From assembly GCA_008932955.1 (NCBI GenBank), contig WBXE01000031.1, positions 1 to 15,849 on the forward strand: 15,849 nucleotides of DNA. The letters are read 5' to 3'. The stretch comes from Verrucomicrobiota bacterium. Lineage in GTDB: Bacteria > Verrucomicrobiota > Verrucomicrobiia > Verrucomicrobiales > Akkermansiaceae. This document shows, one piece after another, positions 6,236-13,886 of the stretch. The notes under the pieces are model-generated. The model saw nothing but the letters and a program-made list of their open reading frames with translations. It was not told where the DNA came from and searched no databases. The position numbers and the translations under genes are program-made. The stretch's first letter is position 1; each line of letters opens with the position of its first letter.

Positions 6236-7336
6236 ATGCCCACTGCCGCTCCAGCAACTACCACCGTCGCCATCGGAAACCATTCTTTCGTTCTCAATCG
6301 GGAAAAAGCCGAACACGCCTACGCGAGTAAGCGCGTCATCAATGGCAACGAAACCATGTTCTTCAACATCCTGCCACTCAAATACCAGTGGGCGTATGAC
6401 CTCTACAAGACCATGAAGAACAACCACTGGGAGCCAGAGGACATCGCCATGCAAAAAGATGTCGAACAATGGCGCTCCGATGAAATATCCGACGTCGAGC
6501 GCTGGATCATCAAAATGGGCATCGGTTATTTCTCCGCCGCTGAAGGTGTCGTCGGTGACAATATCCTTCATGTCGTCCGTGAATTAGTCACCGCTCCCGA
6601 GCTTAAGCTCGTCCTCGGTCGTCATGCCCACGAGGAAAATATCCACGCCGATTCGCTCGTTTATATGATTTCTTCCCTCGGCATCAACCCCCACGAGTGC
6701 GAAGCGATGTTCGAAGACATTCCTTCGATCCTAGCAAAAAGCAACTACGTCGTCTCCAATAGCCGCGCCTTGCGCCGTGATGTCGATCTGACCCTCACCG
6801 CTAACAAACAAGCTCTGGCCAAAAATATCTTTCTCTTCGGTCAATGCATGGAAGGCACCCAGTTCTACGGCCTCTTTGCGATGATTCTGAGCCTTTACCG
6901 CCAAAACAAATTCCCCGGCATTGGCACCATGTTTCGCTACACCCTGCGCGATGAATCCAACCACATCGAACTTCTCCGCAACCTGCTCATGGATCTCATC
7001 GACGAAAATCCGGACATTTGGACCGAGGAGTTCCGCGAAGATCTCCGCGCCACCATGGCCGAAGGCATTAGCCTCGAAAAAGCCTTCATTCGCGACTGCC
7101 TCCCGGTCGCTGGACTTGGCCTCAACTCCGTCGATTTTGAAACCTACATCGACTACATCGCTGACCGCCGCCTCACCTCCTGCGGCCTCGACCCGCTCAA
7201 CGAATTTGTTTCTAACCCTTTCCCTTGGCTCTCCGAAATGATTGATATCAAAAAGGAAACCAACTTCTTCGAGGGGCGTGTCACTGAGTATCAAAAAGCA
7301 TCCGCACTCAGCAGCGTCGACGATGACGAGCTGTGA
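6236..7336 (+). CDS. nrdB: Ribonucleotide reductase small subunit, class Ic-like (no radical tyrosine)
   Basis: A 366-residue ferritin-like R2 subunit that supplies the oxidising equivalent to NrdA for making dNTPs. Metal ligands by alignment in my head with chlamydial R2: Glu103 (FSAAEGVV), Glu134 and His137 (HEENIHADSLVY), Glu206 (CMEGTQF), Glu240 and His243 (RDESNHIE). The first ligand is Glu, as in class Ic, not the Asp of E. coli R2. The residue four after His137, the radical Tyr in class Ia/Ib and Phe in Chlamydia, is Leu141. The class Ic electron-relay residues are kept: Trp65 (NNHWEPED), Tyr143 and Tyr235. The C-terminal SSVDDDEL is the flexible tail that docks on NrdA. ATG 6236 is preferred over an in-frame TTG at 6125, because that would put the NrdR boxes inside the coding region and add an unconserved N-terminus. 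It is first gene of the nrdBA operon, 74 bp before nrdA. Confidence 0.95.
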   Translation: MPTAAPATTTVAIGNHSFVLNREKAEHAYASKRVINGNETMFFNILPLKYQWAYDLYKTMKNNHWEPEDIAMQKDVEQWRSDEISDVERWIIKMGIGYFSAAEGVVGDNILHVVRELVTAPELKLVLGRHAHEENIHADSLVYMISSLGINPHECEAMFEDIPSILAKSNYVVSNSRALRRDVDLTLTANKQALAKNIFLFGQCMEGTQFYGLFAMILSLYRQNKFPGIGTMFRYTLRDESNHIELLRNLLMDLIDENPDIWTEEFREDLRATMAEGISLEKAFIRDCLPVAGLGLNSVDFETYIDYIADRRLTSCGLDPLNEFVSNPFPWLSEMIDIKKETNFFEGRVTEYQKASALSSVDDDEL

Positions 7337-7410
7337 GAAATTGCCACTTGATCGCCGCCGCCTTGCAAAAACTCGCTCAAAAATCCTTTCCCCCCGTTTC
7401 AGTAAATACC

Positions 7411-10400
7411 ATGTACCGCGCCGTAAATCCCGATGAAGACTTTCTTCTCAAGCAAGTCATTAGTGACCGTTTCTCCATGTCCATCACTGATCGCGGCTAC
7501 GCCTGGCGTGATGTCCTGCCCAAGGAAAAGCGCGCGACCCATCCCGATATCATCGTCACCCGAGGCACCACCGACTCCCACTTCTCCCTCGAGGAAGTCG
7601 CCGACACCATCGGCAACTCTTTAACAGATCTGCTCATTTCCCGCAGCCAGGAAGAAGCCGCCATCTTCTGCGAGGACAATCGCAAGTTCGTCTCCGACGT
7701 CGCTCACGCAGTCGCCGCCGCTCTCCTGCGCACGCTCGAGTCCGGCGGGCGCCTGCGCCTCTCCGAGGCCGACCTCTACCTTCTCATCGAAAAGGCCCTC
7801 CTCGAAAACGAAGCCTATGACGTCGCCAAATCCCTCGCCTTCCGCCGCTCCATGGGGAAAATCGGCGCCCTCGACCTTCACTTCGGCGCGCACTCTCTCC
7901 CGGTCCGCCTGATTCGCCGCAATGGCAATGTCGTTCCTTGGTCTGAGACCAAAATTGAAATCGCCGTCCGCAAAGCCTTTCTCACGATCAAGGAAAATCC
8001 AGAGCCTTCGATCGACATCGCCAAGGGCGTCACCGAGCGGATCTGCGGCGGCGATTCCTCCTTCGTCCACATCGAGGACGTTCAAGACATGGTGCAGGAA
8101 GAGCTCATGCGCCAAGGCTATTTCAAGGCCGCAACCCACTACGTCCGCTATCGTGACGAGCGCTCCCGCCTGCGCCTCGAGGAAGTAGAAAACGCGGAGG
8201 ATCCTAACCAAGAGTTGATGGTCACAGTCACCTCCGACGAAGGCAGTTCGACGTTATGGGACGGTGCCGACCTGCGTAAACGCATCTCCTACGCATCCAT
8301 CGGACTCGATCTCAACCTCTCGGAGATTGAGATCGAACGCGAACTCCGGCGCGCCGTCGGCACCGAAATCTCCGACAAGGACCTCAAGGGCACCATCATC
8401 CTCAACGCCAAGACGCTCATCGAGAAAGACGCCGACTTTGCGAAATTCGCCGCGCGCATCCTCCTCTCCTACATCTACGAGGAAGTCCTCGACTGGTCGA
8501 TTCTCCGCGACGGCGTTGACAAACTCAAACAAGCTCACAAAGCGGCCTTCAAGTCCTACATCAAGCACGGTGTCGCCATCAAGCGTCTCAGCCCCGAGCT
8601 TATTGATGCCTACAACCTCGACCAACTCGCCGACGTTTTTGATCCCACTGCCGACCTCGACTTTGACTACCTCGGCATCCAGACTCTCTACGACCGCTAT
8701 CTCATCGTCGATAAAACCGGCAACAAGCACCGCCGCATCGAGACTCCGCAATTCTTCTGGATGCGCGTCGCCATGGGCCTCTTCAAGAAAGAGGCCACTC
8801 AGCGCGAGGACTGGGCCATCCGCCTTTATAGCCTCTACAAAGGCCGCCGCTTCTGCTCATCCACGCCGACCCTCTTCAATTCAGGTACCCTTCATAGCCA
8901 GCTCTCGAGTTGCTACCTCTACAAGGTGGACGACTCCATTGAATCGATCATGTATCGCGGTATCGCCGAAAACGCCTTCCTTAGTAAATGGGCCGGCGGC
9001 CTGGGCGGCTCCTGGACCGCCGTCCGCGGCACTGGCGGCTACATCCAGGGCACCAATGGCGAATCCCAAGGCATAATCCCGTTCCTCAAGCTTCACAACG
9101 ATCAACTCGTTGCCGTCAACCAAGGCGGGAAACGTCGCGGCTCAGGCTGCGCCTACCTCGAGACCTGGCACAATGACATCGAGGATTTCCTCGACCTGCG
9201 AAAAAATACGGGTGACGAGCGCCGCCGCTGCCACGACATGAACACCGCCAACTGGGTTCCCGATTTGTTCATGAAGCGCATGGAAGAGCGCGGCACTTGG
9301 ACCCTCTTCCGCGCCAATGAAGTTCCAGATCTCCACGAACTCTACGGCGCCGCCTTCGAGCAGCGCTACTGCGCGTATGAGCAAATGGCCGCTGCTGGCA
9401 AAATCTGGTCCCGCCAGATCCCCGCCCTCGAACTCTGGAAGTCAATGCTCAAAATGGTCTTCGAAACCGGCCACCCTTGGATCACATTCAAGGACCCATG
9501 CAACGTCCGCTCCCCGCAAGACCACTGCGGCGTCATCCACTCCAGCAATCTTTGCACCGAGATCACACTCAACACCTCCGCCGACGAAACCGCCGTCTGC
9601 AACCTCGGCTCAATTGTCCTCGACACCCACATCACCAGTGATGGCGTCCTCGATCACAAGATGTTGCAAGAGACCATCACCGTCGCCATTCGCGCCCTCG
9701 ATAACGTCATCGATATTAATTTCTACCCCACCGAAGCCGCCCAAACCTCCAATAAGCGCCACCGCCCGATCGGTCTCGGCGTCATGGGCCTCCAGAACGC
9801 CCTCTATAAGCGCAACCTCGCCTTCGCCTCCGATGCTGCCGTCGAGTTCAATGACGAGTTCATGGAAGCCATCGCCTACTACGCCTACAACGCCTCCAGC
9901 GACCTCGCCGCCGAAGTGGGCACCTACTCCAGCTACAAGGGATCCAAGTGGGACCGCGGCCTGCTTCCACAAGACACCGTGGATTTACTCGCGACCGAGC
10001 GCGGCCGCCTGATCGACGTTCCCCGCGGCGGCAAAATGGACTGGTCCGTCGTGCGCGAGAAAATCGCCAAGCACGGCATGCGCAACTCCAATGTCCTCGC
10101 CATTGCCCCCACGGCCACCATCTCGAACATCATGGGCACCACCCCCTGCATCGAGCCGAACTACAAAAACCTCTACGTCAAATCCAACCTCAGCGGTGAC
10201 TTCATTGTTCTCAACGCCGAGCTCGTCAAGGACCTTAAACAAGCCAGCCTCTGGAATCAGGAAATGCTCGATCAGCTCAAGTACTTCGATGGTGAACTCG
10301 ACGCCATCGACGCCATTCCCCAAGCTCTCAAGCACAAGCATAAAACCGTCTTCGGCATCGACTTTGAATACATCATCGATGCGGCCGCCCGCCGACAGAA

Positions 10401-10695
10401 ATGGATCGACCAATCCCAGTCGGTGAACCTATTCCTCGCCACCCCAGAGATGAAAACTCTGTCCCACATGTATCGCCGAGCTTGGGACAAAGGCCTCAAG
10501 ACCACTTACTACCTCCGTACTCTCCAAGCATCAAACATCGAGAAATCCACCATCGACGTCAAAAAGGAACAACGTGGCGTTATGGCCACTCAAACCGTCG
10601 CCGCTGCCAGCGCTAAGACCTTCACCGAAACCGAGAAAAACGTCTGCTCCATCGATGCCATGCTGAATGGCGGTACCTGCGAGGCCTGCCAGTAA
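7411..10695 (+). CDS. nrdA: Ribonucleotide reductase large (catalytic) subunit, class I
   Basis: A 1094-residue catalytic subunit that reduces ribonucleoside diphosphates by radical chemistry. Catalytic residues: Cys501 (QLSSCYL) and Cys730 (AVCNLGSI) are the redox pair. Cys715 is the thiyl-radical site, with Asn713 and Glu717 (SNLCTEITL). Tyr1033-Tyr1034 (KTTYYLRT) form the radical-transfer pair. The C-terminal CEACQ (Cys1090, Cys1093) is the thioredoxin-shuttle CxxC. The N-terminus has one canonical ATP-cone at about 163-253 (LIRRNGNVVPWSETKIEIAV ... HIEDVQDMVQEELM), preceded by a degenerate cone-like region at about 55-150. A third domain at about 275-365 resembles the linker of chlamydial NrdA. 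The whole sequence follows chlamydial NrdA. ATG 7411 was chosen; a GTG at 7333 overlapping the nrdB stop would add 26 residues and cannot be excluded. No clear terminator follows. Confidence 0.95.
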   Translation: MYRAVNPDEDFLLKQVISDRFSMSITDRGYAWRDVLPKEKRATHPDIIVTRGTTDSHFSLEEVADTIGNSLTDLLISRSQEEAAIFCEDNRKFVSDVAHAVAAALLRTLESGGRLRLSEADLYLLIEKALLENEAYDVAKSLAFRRSMGKIGALDLHFGAHSLPVRLIRRNGNVVPWSETKIEIAVRKAFLTIKENPEPSIDIAKGVTERICGGDSSFVHIEDVQDMVQEELMRQGYFKAATHYVRYRDERSRLRLEEVENAEDPNQELMVTVTSDEGSSTLWDGADLRKRISYASIGLDLNLSEIEIERELRRAVGTEISDKDLKGTIILNAKTLIEKDADFAKFAARILLSYIYEEVLDWSILRDGVDKLKQAHKAAFKSYIKHGVAIKRLSPELIDAYNLDQLADVFDPTADLDFDYLGIQTLYDRYLIVDKTGNKHRRIETPQFFWMRVAMGLFKKEATQREDWAIRLYSLYKGRRFCSSTPTLFNSGTLHSQLSSCYLYKVDDSIESIMYRGIAENAFLSKWAGGLGGSWTAVRGTGGYIQGTNGESQGIIPFLKLHNDQLVAVNQGGKRRGSGCAYLETWHNDIEDFLDLRKNTGDERRRCHDMNTANWVPDLFMKRMEERGTWTLFRANEVPDLHELYGAAFEQRYCAYEQMAAAGKIWSRQIPALELWKSMLKMVFETGHPWITFKDPCNVRSPQDHCGVIHSSNLCTEITLNTSADETAVCNLGSIVLDTHITSDGVLDHKMLQETITVAIRALDNVIDINFYPTEAAQTSNKRHRPIGLGVMGLQNALYKRNLAFASDAAVEFNDEFMEAIAYYAYNASSDLAAEVGTYSSYKGSKWDRGLLPQDTVDLLATERGRLIDVPRGGKMDWSVVREKIAKHGMRNSNVLAIAPTATISNIMGTTPCIEPNYKNLYVKSNLSGDFIVLNAELVKDLKQASLWNQEMLDQLKYFDGELDAIDAIPQALKHKHKTVFGIDFEYIIDAAARRQKWIDQSQSVNLFLATPEMKTLSHMYRRAWDKGLKTTYYLRTLQASNIEKSTIDVKKEQRGVMATQTVAAASAKTFTETEKNVCSIDAMLNGGTCEACQ

Positions 10696-10890
10696 GGAAA
10701 TGATACCATAGCCGAGCCTCGACTTGCCACGCCGCGGGCCATTTGCCAGATCGAAAACTGCCGCCAGCGGATCTCGGGACCTTTGCTAGAAACCTTTTTT
10801 CCGGAAAGGGGTATCGGCATCGGCACGGCTTCCAAGGCGATGTTGAAACACAGGCTTGTAGACTGCCGGCACCCGCCGCTAAGCTGCGGC

Positions 10891-11457
10891 GTGGCCGTCA
10901 AAAATATTGTCTATTTCGATCTGGAAACCCAACGCAGTTTTGGTGACGTAGGGGGCTTTTCTAATAAATCTAAGATGGGCGTTTCGGTGGGTGTGTCGTA
11001 CAGCACGGCCCGCGGCAGCTACGAGATTTATCCGGAAAACGAAATGGAGCGACTCGGCGAGGAGCTGGTGCGAGCGGACTTGGTGGTGGGGTGGAATCAC
11101 CTGCAATTCGACTATCCCGTTCTCCAGCCGTATATCTTTCATACCATCGCCGAGCAAACACTCAACCTCGACATGATGGTCGACCTGGAAAATAAGGTCG
11201 GGTTTCGCCTCAAACTCGATTCCGTGGCCTCCGCAACGCTGGGGACCGGCAAGACGGCCGATGGCCTCGACGCCCTGCGTTGGTGGCAGCAACACAAGAA
11301 GAGCGGGGATTTTGCCCCGTTGCGGAAAATTGCCGAATACTGCGCCTTTGACGTAAAAGTCACCAAGTGCGTGCACGAGTACGCGCTGCAACACGGGTTG
11401 CTCAAGTATGACGATCGCAGCGGGCGGATCGTGGAAGTGGCGGTGGATTGGACGTAG
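10891..11457 (+). CDS. DEDDy-type 3'-5' exonuclease-like (RNase H fold) protein
   Basis: A 188-residue protein from GTG 10891. VKNIVYFDLETQRS gives Asp10 and Glu12 of the Exo I motif. ADLVVGWNHLQFDYPVL gives Asp74 (Exo II). EYCAFDVKVT gives Tyr150-x3-Asp154 (Exo III, Tyr type). The full DEDD set predicts a two-metal nuclease like the predicted ribonuclease-H-like/YprB group. The middle (TLDMMVD-type LNLDMMVDLENKVGFRLKLDSVASATLG) resembles the exonuclease domains that choose a lattice of short substrates, but DNA versus RNA specificity is unknown. Start choice: homologues I recall begin directly at K-NIVYFD-ETQ. An ATG at 10840 (205 aa) or TTG at 10783 would add unconserved residues and read through a hairpin, CGCCGC (10874-10879) with GCGGCG (10886-10891). 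It lies 195 bp after nrdA; co-transcription with nrdBA is possible but not shown. Confidence 0.75.
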   Translation: MAVKNIVYFDLETQRSFGDVGGFSNKSKMGVSVGVSYSTARGSYEIYPENEMERLGEELVRADLVVGWNHLQFDYPVLQPYIFHTIAEQTLNLDMMVDLENKVGFRLKLDSVASATLGTGKTADGLDALRWWQQHKKSGDFAPLRKIAEYCAFDVKVTKCVHEYALQHGLLKYDDRSGRIVEVAVDWT

Positions 11458-11545
11458 CGGGGAAGGTGGCGGCTGCCATTGCGCGTGAAGCCAAGGCGAA
11501 TCGGCTCAGGAAAAGCCCGCACTGCGGTAATTCGTGGCGAAGAAA

Positions 11546-11596
11546 CCACTGAAATCACTGAGAATAAATTAAGAAATATTTCAGTGGTTTCAGTGG
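11546..11596. repeat. Long inverted repeat, 16-bp arms
   Basis: CCACTGAAATCACTGA (11546-11561) pairs with TCAGTGGTTTCAGTGG (11581-11596) with one mismatch across an AT-rich 19-nt loop. A partial third copy (CTTCAGTGG) follows near 11606-11614. The minus-strand translation (TTEVLI..., SVISVVSS) is a spurious-peptide type I recall from repeats in this phylum. It may terminate transcription of the exonuclease gene, but there is no T-run after the stem. Confidence 0.6.
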
Positions 11597-11667
11597 CAAT
11601 GAGTACTTCAGTGGTAAAATTCGTCAAGAACCATCCCTAATAAACCTTCGCTCAACGCCCGCAGCGG

Positions 11668-11775
11668 CTAGAGCCAGCCGATTTCGCGCATGAGTGCGAG
11701 GAATGCCCACCCGAAAACCACGATGAGGCCCACCAGAAAAACTTTAACCGCCGATTCAATGCTGTTACGTGTCAT
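11668..11775 (-). CDS. Small single-span membrane protein candidate (35 aa)
   Basis: ATG at 11775 to TAG at 11668 encodes 35 residues: MTRNSIESAVKVFLVGLIVV followed by FGWAFLALMREIGWL. Residues 10-28 form a clean hydrophobic span, with Arg3 and Lys11 on one side and Arg30/Glu31 on the other, so a one-pass inner-membrane peptide is plausible. It sits alone in the 650-bp gap between the exonuclease and PpiD-like genes and is antisense to both. No Shine-Dalgarno sequence is evident, but many genes in this window also lack one. I recognise no family. The organised hydrophobic profile in an otherwise gene-free gap is the only support, so the call is tentative. Confidence 0.4.
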   Translation of the reverse strand: MTRNSIESAVKVFLVGLIVVFGWAFLALMREIGWL

Positions 11776-12106
11776 GTCAGGCGGCGACTAAAGCATGCTT
11801 CGCCGATTGCGCCAGAGGAAATTTCACCGGCGGCAGGTGAGCTGGATGCCGGCGAGTGCAAGGAGTGCGGCGGCTGGCCCCCGCCTGGTGGTTGGGCGGG
11901 CTTGCCCGCCGTGGCGCGGAGCTGTGGATGTGGTGGCGCTGGGGATGCGCACTCGCCAGCAAGCTGGCTGGGCCGGGTGGCAGCCAGTTGCCGCAGTCCG
12001 GGGCTGCGGCCTTGATGAATCTCGCCTGCCGGGAAGATTACGATTGCCGCCGGGCCCGTGCCCGCATTAACTCAGCGCGCCTGTAATATCAACGGGCTCC
12101 CATCGC
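11776..12106. other. GC-rich intergenic stretch with perfect hairpins
   Basis: No convincing gene. Two perfect hairpins with 2-nt loops are present: GGCGGGC/GCCCGCC (11895-11901, 11904-11910) and GCCAGC/GCTGGC (11955-11960, 11963-11968). Several overlapping Arg/Ala/Pro-rich ORFs on both strands cross the stretch but start without conserved context and look like GC-rich shadow frames. One ends in a slightly protein-like phrase (ALMNLACREDYDCRRARARI, up to a TAA at 12084), which could be an eroded gene end. Confidence 0.4.
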
Positions 12107-13786
12107 ATGATCGAAAAAATTCACAGATACAAGGGACTGCTGGTCTTCGGGCTGGTGCTGGTGGCCGCGGCATTCGTGTTCGGCGATTTTTCCAGAGGCC
12201 GCAAAAACTCCGCTGGTGGCGGCACGGCCATCCTGCGGGTGGCCGGCAGATCCTACAGCGACAAGGAATTCAGCCGGCTCGGCAGCGGCCCGGTGAGTCT
12301 GGCTCAGATGATTGCCGGGGCCGGCGATTACGCACCCTATATGTTTGTGATGGAGCTCTCTAAGGGCGCCACCTCCGAAAATGACCTGCCCGAGAAGTTT
12401 TTCGTTGGCCGCCTGATGTTGCACGAGGCCAAGGAGCAGTTCGGCATCTATCCGGGTGCCGAGGAGGTGTCCGCCTTCGTCCGCTCGTTGAAAGCCTTCG
12501 CCGGCACCGACAAGACCTTCGATGAAAAAAAATATCGGGCATTCATTGACAAGAGCATGGGTCGGCTCGGTCTGACCGAGAATGACTTGCTGGATTTTGC
12601 CACCGACATATTGGCCGAGAAAAAGCTCAAAGTGCTGCTCAGTGCCGGCTTAGGCAGCGACCGGGATGCCGCCGCCAAGACCTTGGCGCTATCCAAACAG
12701 CAAATCACTGCCGACCTCGCCTGCCTCGCCCTCGGCTCGTTTGAGGAGAAGATTCAGCCCACCGAGGAGGATATCAAAGGTTATTGGGAGCCTGTCAAGG
12801 ACGGCTTCCAGACGACCGCAAGGCGGAAATTTTCCTACGTGCTGGTGACCCCGGAGGCCGTAGCCGACGCCGCGGCCGCCGACGCGGATGCCGCCGAGAC
12901 CATCGCCGAAGCCACCGCAACGGACGAAGCCAAGGCCGCTGCCAAAAAGAAAAAGGATGAGGCCAAGGCGCTCAAAGTGGCGGCGGTGGCTGAGCAACGC
13001 CGCAAGAAGCAGATTGAAACCGACACCAAGGTGGCGGATTTCACCGACCAGCTCGAAGATGACAAGGGCGCGGGTTTCGAAGAACTGGTCAAAAAGCACG
13101 GCTGGGAAATCAAGACCACGGATTTCTTCACGCTGGCCGATGCGCCCAGCGATCTGGCGATCAACGTGCGGGCCTCGTCGCGCGGCGGTAAGGCCGTCGA
13201 TGAGTTGTTCCATATCCGCGAGACCTCAGACCCCATCTCGAAATTCCACCAGCCCATCGCCGTAGGCGAAAACCAGTGGCTCATCGCCCGCCTCGACGGT
13301 GAGGAAAAGGCCCGCGAAAAAACCTTCGGCGAAGCGCGTGCCGAAGCGCGTGCCAGATACATCGCTGAAAAGGCCGCCGCCGACCTCAAGGCCGCCGCTG
13401 AGGCCGCCTCCACCAAAATCAAGACCGCCCTCGCCGACGGCAAAGCCTTCGCTGAGGCCGCCAAGGATGCCGAGTTGACCGGCATCAAGGCCGTCACCAA
13501 CCTCACCAGCACCTACAAAGTCGACGGCGCCACCGAACCGCAAAACCTCTTCAAAGCGGCCTCCAACGTCGATCCCGGCGGCATGGCCGACGTGATCATC
13601 GAATCCGATCGCGCCTTTGTCCTTCACATCGTCAAGCGCGAGGTGGTCAAGGATCCGGGCAACGCCGCCAGCGTTGATTCCGCCGTGGCCTCCGCCGCCA
13701 CCCAAAACGAAATGCTGGTGTTTGATTCGTGGCTGGCCTCCCACGTCGAGGACGCCAAGGTCGAGCAGTTGTATAAGAAACGCTGA
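12107..13786 (+). CDS. Membrane-anchored PpiD/SurA-like periplasmic folding factor
   Basis: A 559-residue protein with an N-terminal anchor: MIEKIHRYKG then LLVFGLVLVAAAFVF (residues 11-25). The rest would face the periplasm. Residues about 40-240 resemble a SurA_N/PpiD N-domain: a variable first strand (ILRVAGRSYSDKEFSRL), then helices with EKFFVGRLMLHEAKEQFGI and a YRAFIDKSMGRLGLTENDLLDF segment typical of PpiD. Next comes an Ala/Lys/Glu-rich helical insert at about 250-305, likely coiled coil. The section at 310-440 has the order of a PpiC region (GFEELVKKHGWEIKTTDFFT, IAVGENQWLIARLDGEEKA), but I see no good parvulin active-site motifs. It may therefore be a chaperone with little or no isomerase activity. 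It is followed by metG on the same strand. Family call is moderately sure; the exact orthologue is not. Confidence 0.72.
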   Translation: MIEKIHRYKGLLVFGLVLVAAAFVFGDFSRGRKNSAGGGTAILRVAGRSYSDKEFSRLGSGPVSLAQMIAGAGDYAPYMFVMELSKGATSENDLPEKFFVGRLMLHEAKEQFGIYPGAEEVSAFVRSLKAFAGTDKTFDEKKYRAFIDKSMGRLGLTENDLLDFATDILAEKKLKVLLSAGLGSDRDAAAKTLALSKQQITADLACLALGSFEEKIQPTEEDIKGYWEPVKDGFQTTARRKFSYVLVTPEAVADAAAADADAAETIAEATATDEAKAAAKKKKDEAKALKVAAVAEQRRKKQIETDTKVADFTDQLEDDKGAGFEELVKKHGWEIKTTDFFTLADAPSDLAINVRASSRGGKAVDELFHIRETSDPISKFHQPIAVGENQWLIARLDGEEKAREKTFGEARAEARARYIAEKAAADLKAAAEAASTKIKTALADGKAFAEAAKDAELTGIKAVTNLTSTYKVDGATEPQNLFKAASNVDPGGMADVIIESDRAFVLHIVKREVVKDPGNAASVDSAVASAATQNEMLVFDSWLASHVEDAKVEQLYKKR

Positions 13787-13811
13787 GAAGACACAAGATC
13801 GCTGCGCTCCC

Positions 13812-13879
13812 AGACAGAAGACAGAAGATCAGAAATTGCCCAGCCCATTCTTGTCTTCTGTCTCCGAGTCTTCTGTCTT
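13812..13879. repeat. Inverted repeat with alternative pairing, directly upstream of metG
   Basis: AGACAGAAGACA (13812-13823) pairs perfectly with TGTCTTCTGTCT (13852-13863). The overlapping 13818-13828 segment can instead pair over 11 bp with 13869-13879. The two folds are mutually exclusive. The element ends seven bases before the metG start codon. The sequence is a simple AGACAGA/TCTTCTG repeat type, so a dispersed intergenic element is the simplest reading. Confidence 0.55.
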
Positions 13880-13886
13880 TCATTCC

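Noticed and set aside
6731..7294. A 187-residue minus-strand ORF inside nrdB
   Set aside because: Antisense shadow of conserved R2 helices.
8264..9076. A 270-residue ORF inside nrdA, rich in Ser/Thr/Pro
   Set aside because: Frame-shifted shadow of nrdA, whose domain sequence is continuous across this region.
11795..12086. Plus-strand ORFs in the GC-rich gap before the PpiD-like gene
   Set aside because: No conserved start or domain, and the region is full of perfect GC hairpins. The C-terminal phrase of one frame is only weakly protein-like.
12689..13744. Several long minus-strand ORFs opposite the PpiD-like gene, Gly- and Ala-rich
   Set aside because: They arise from the Ala/Lys-rich codons of the plus-strand gene; no motifs, no starts with context.
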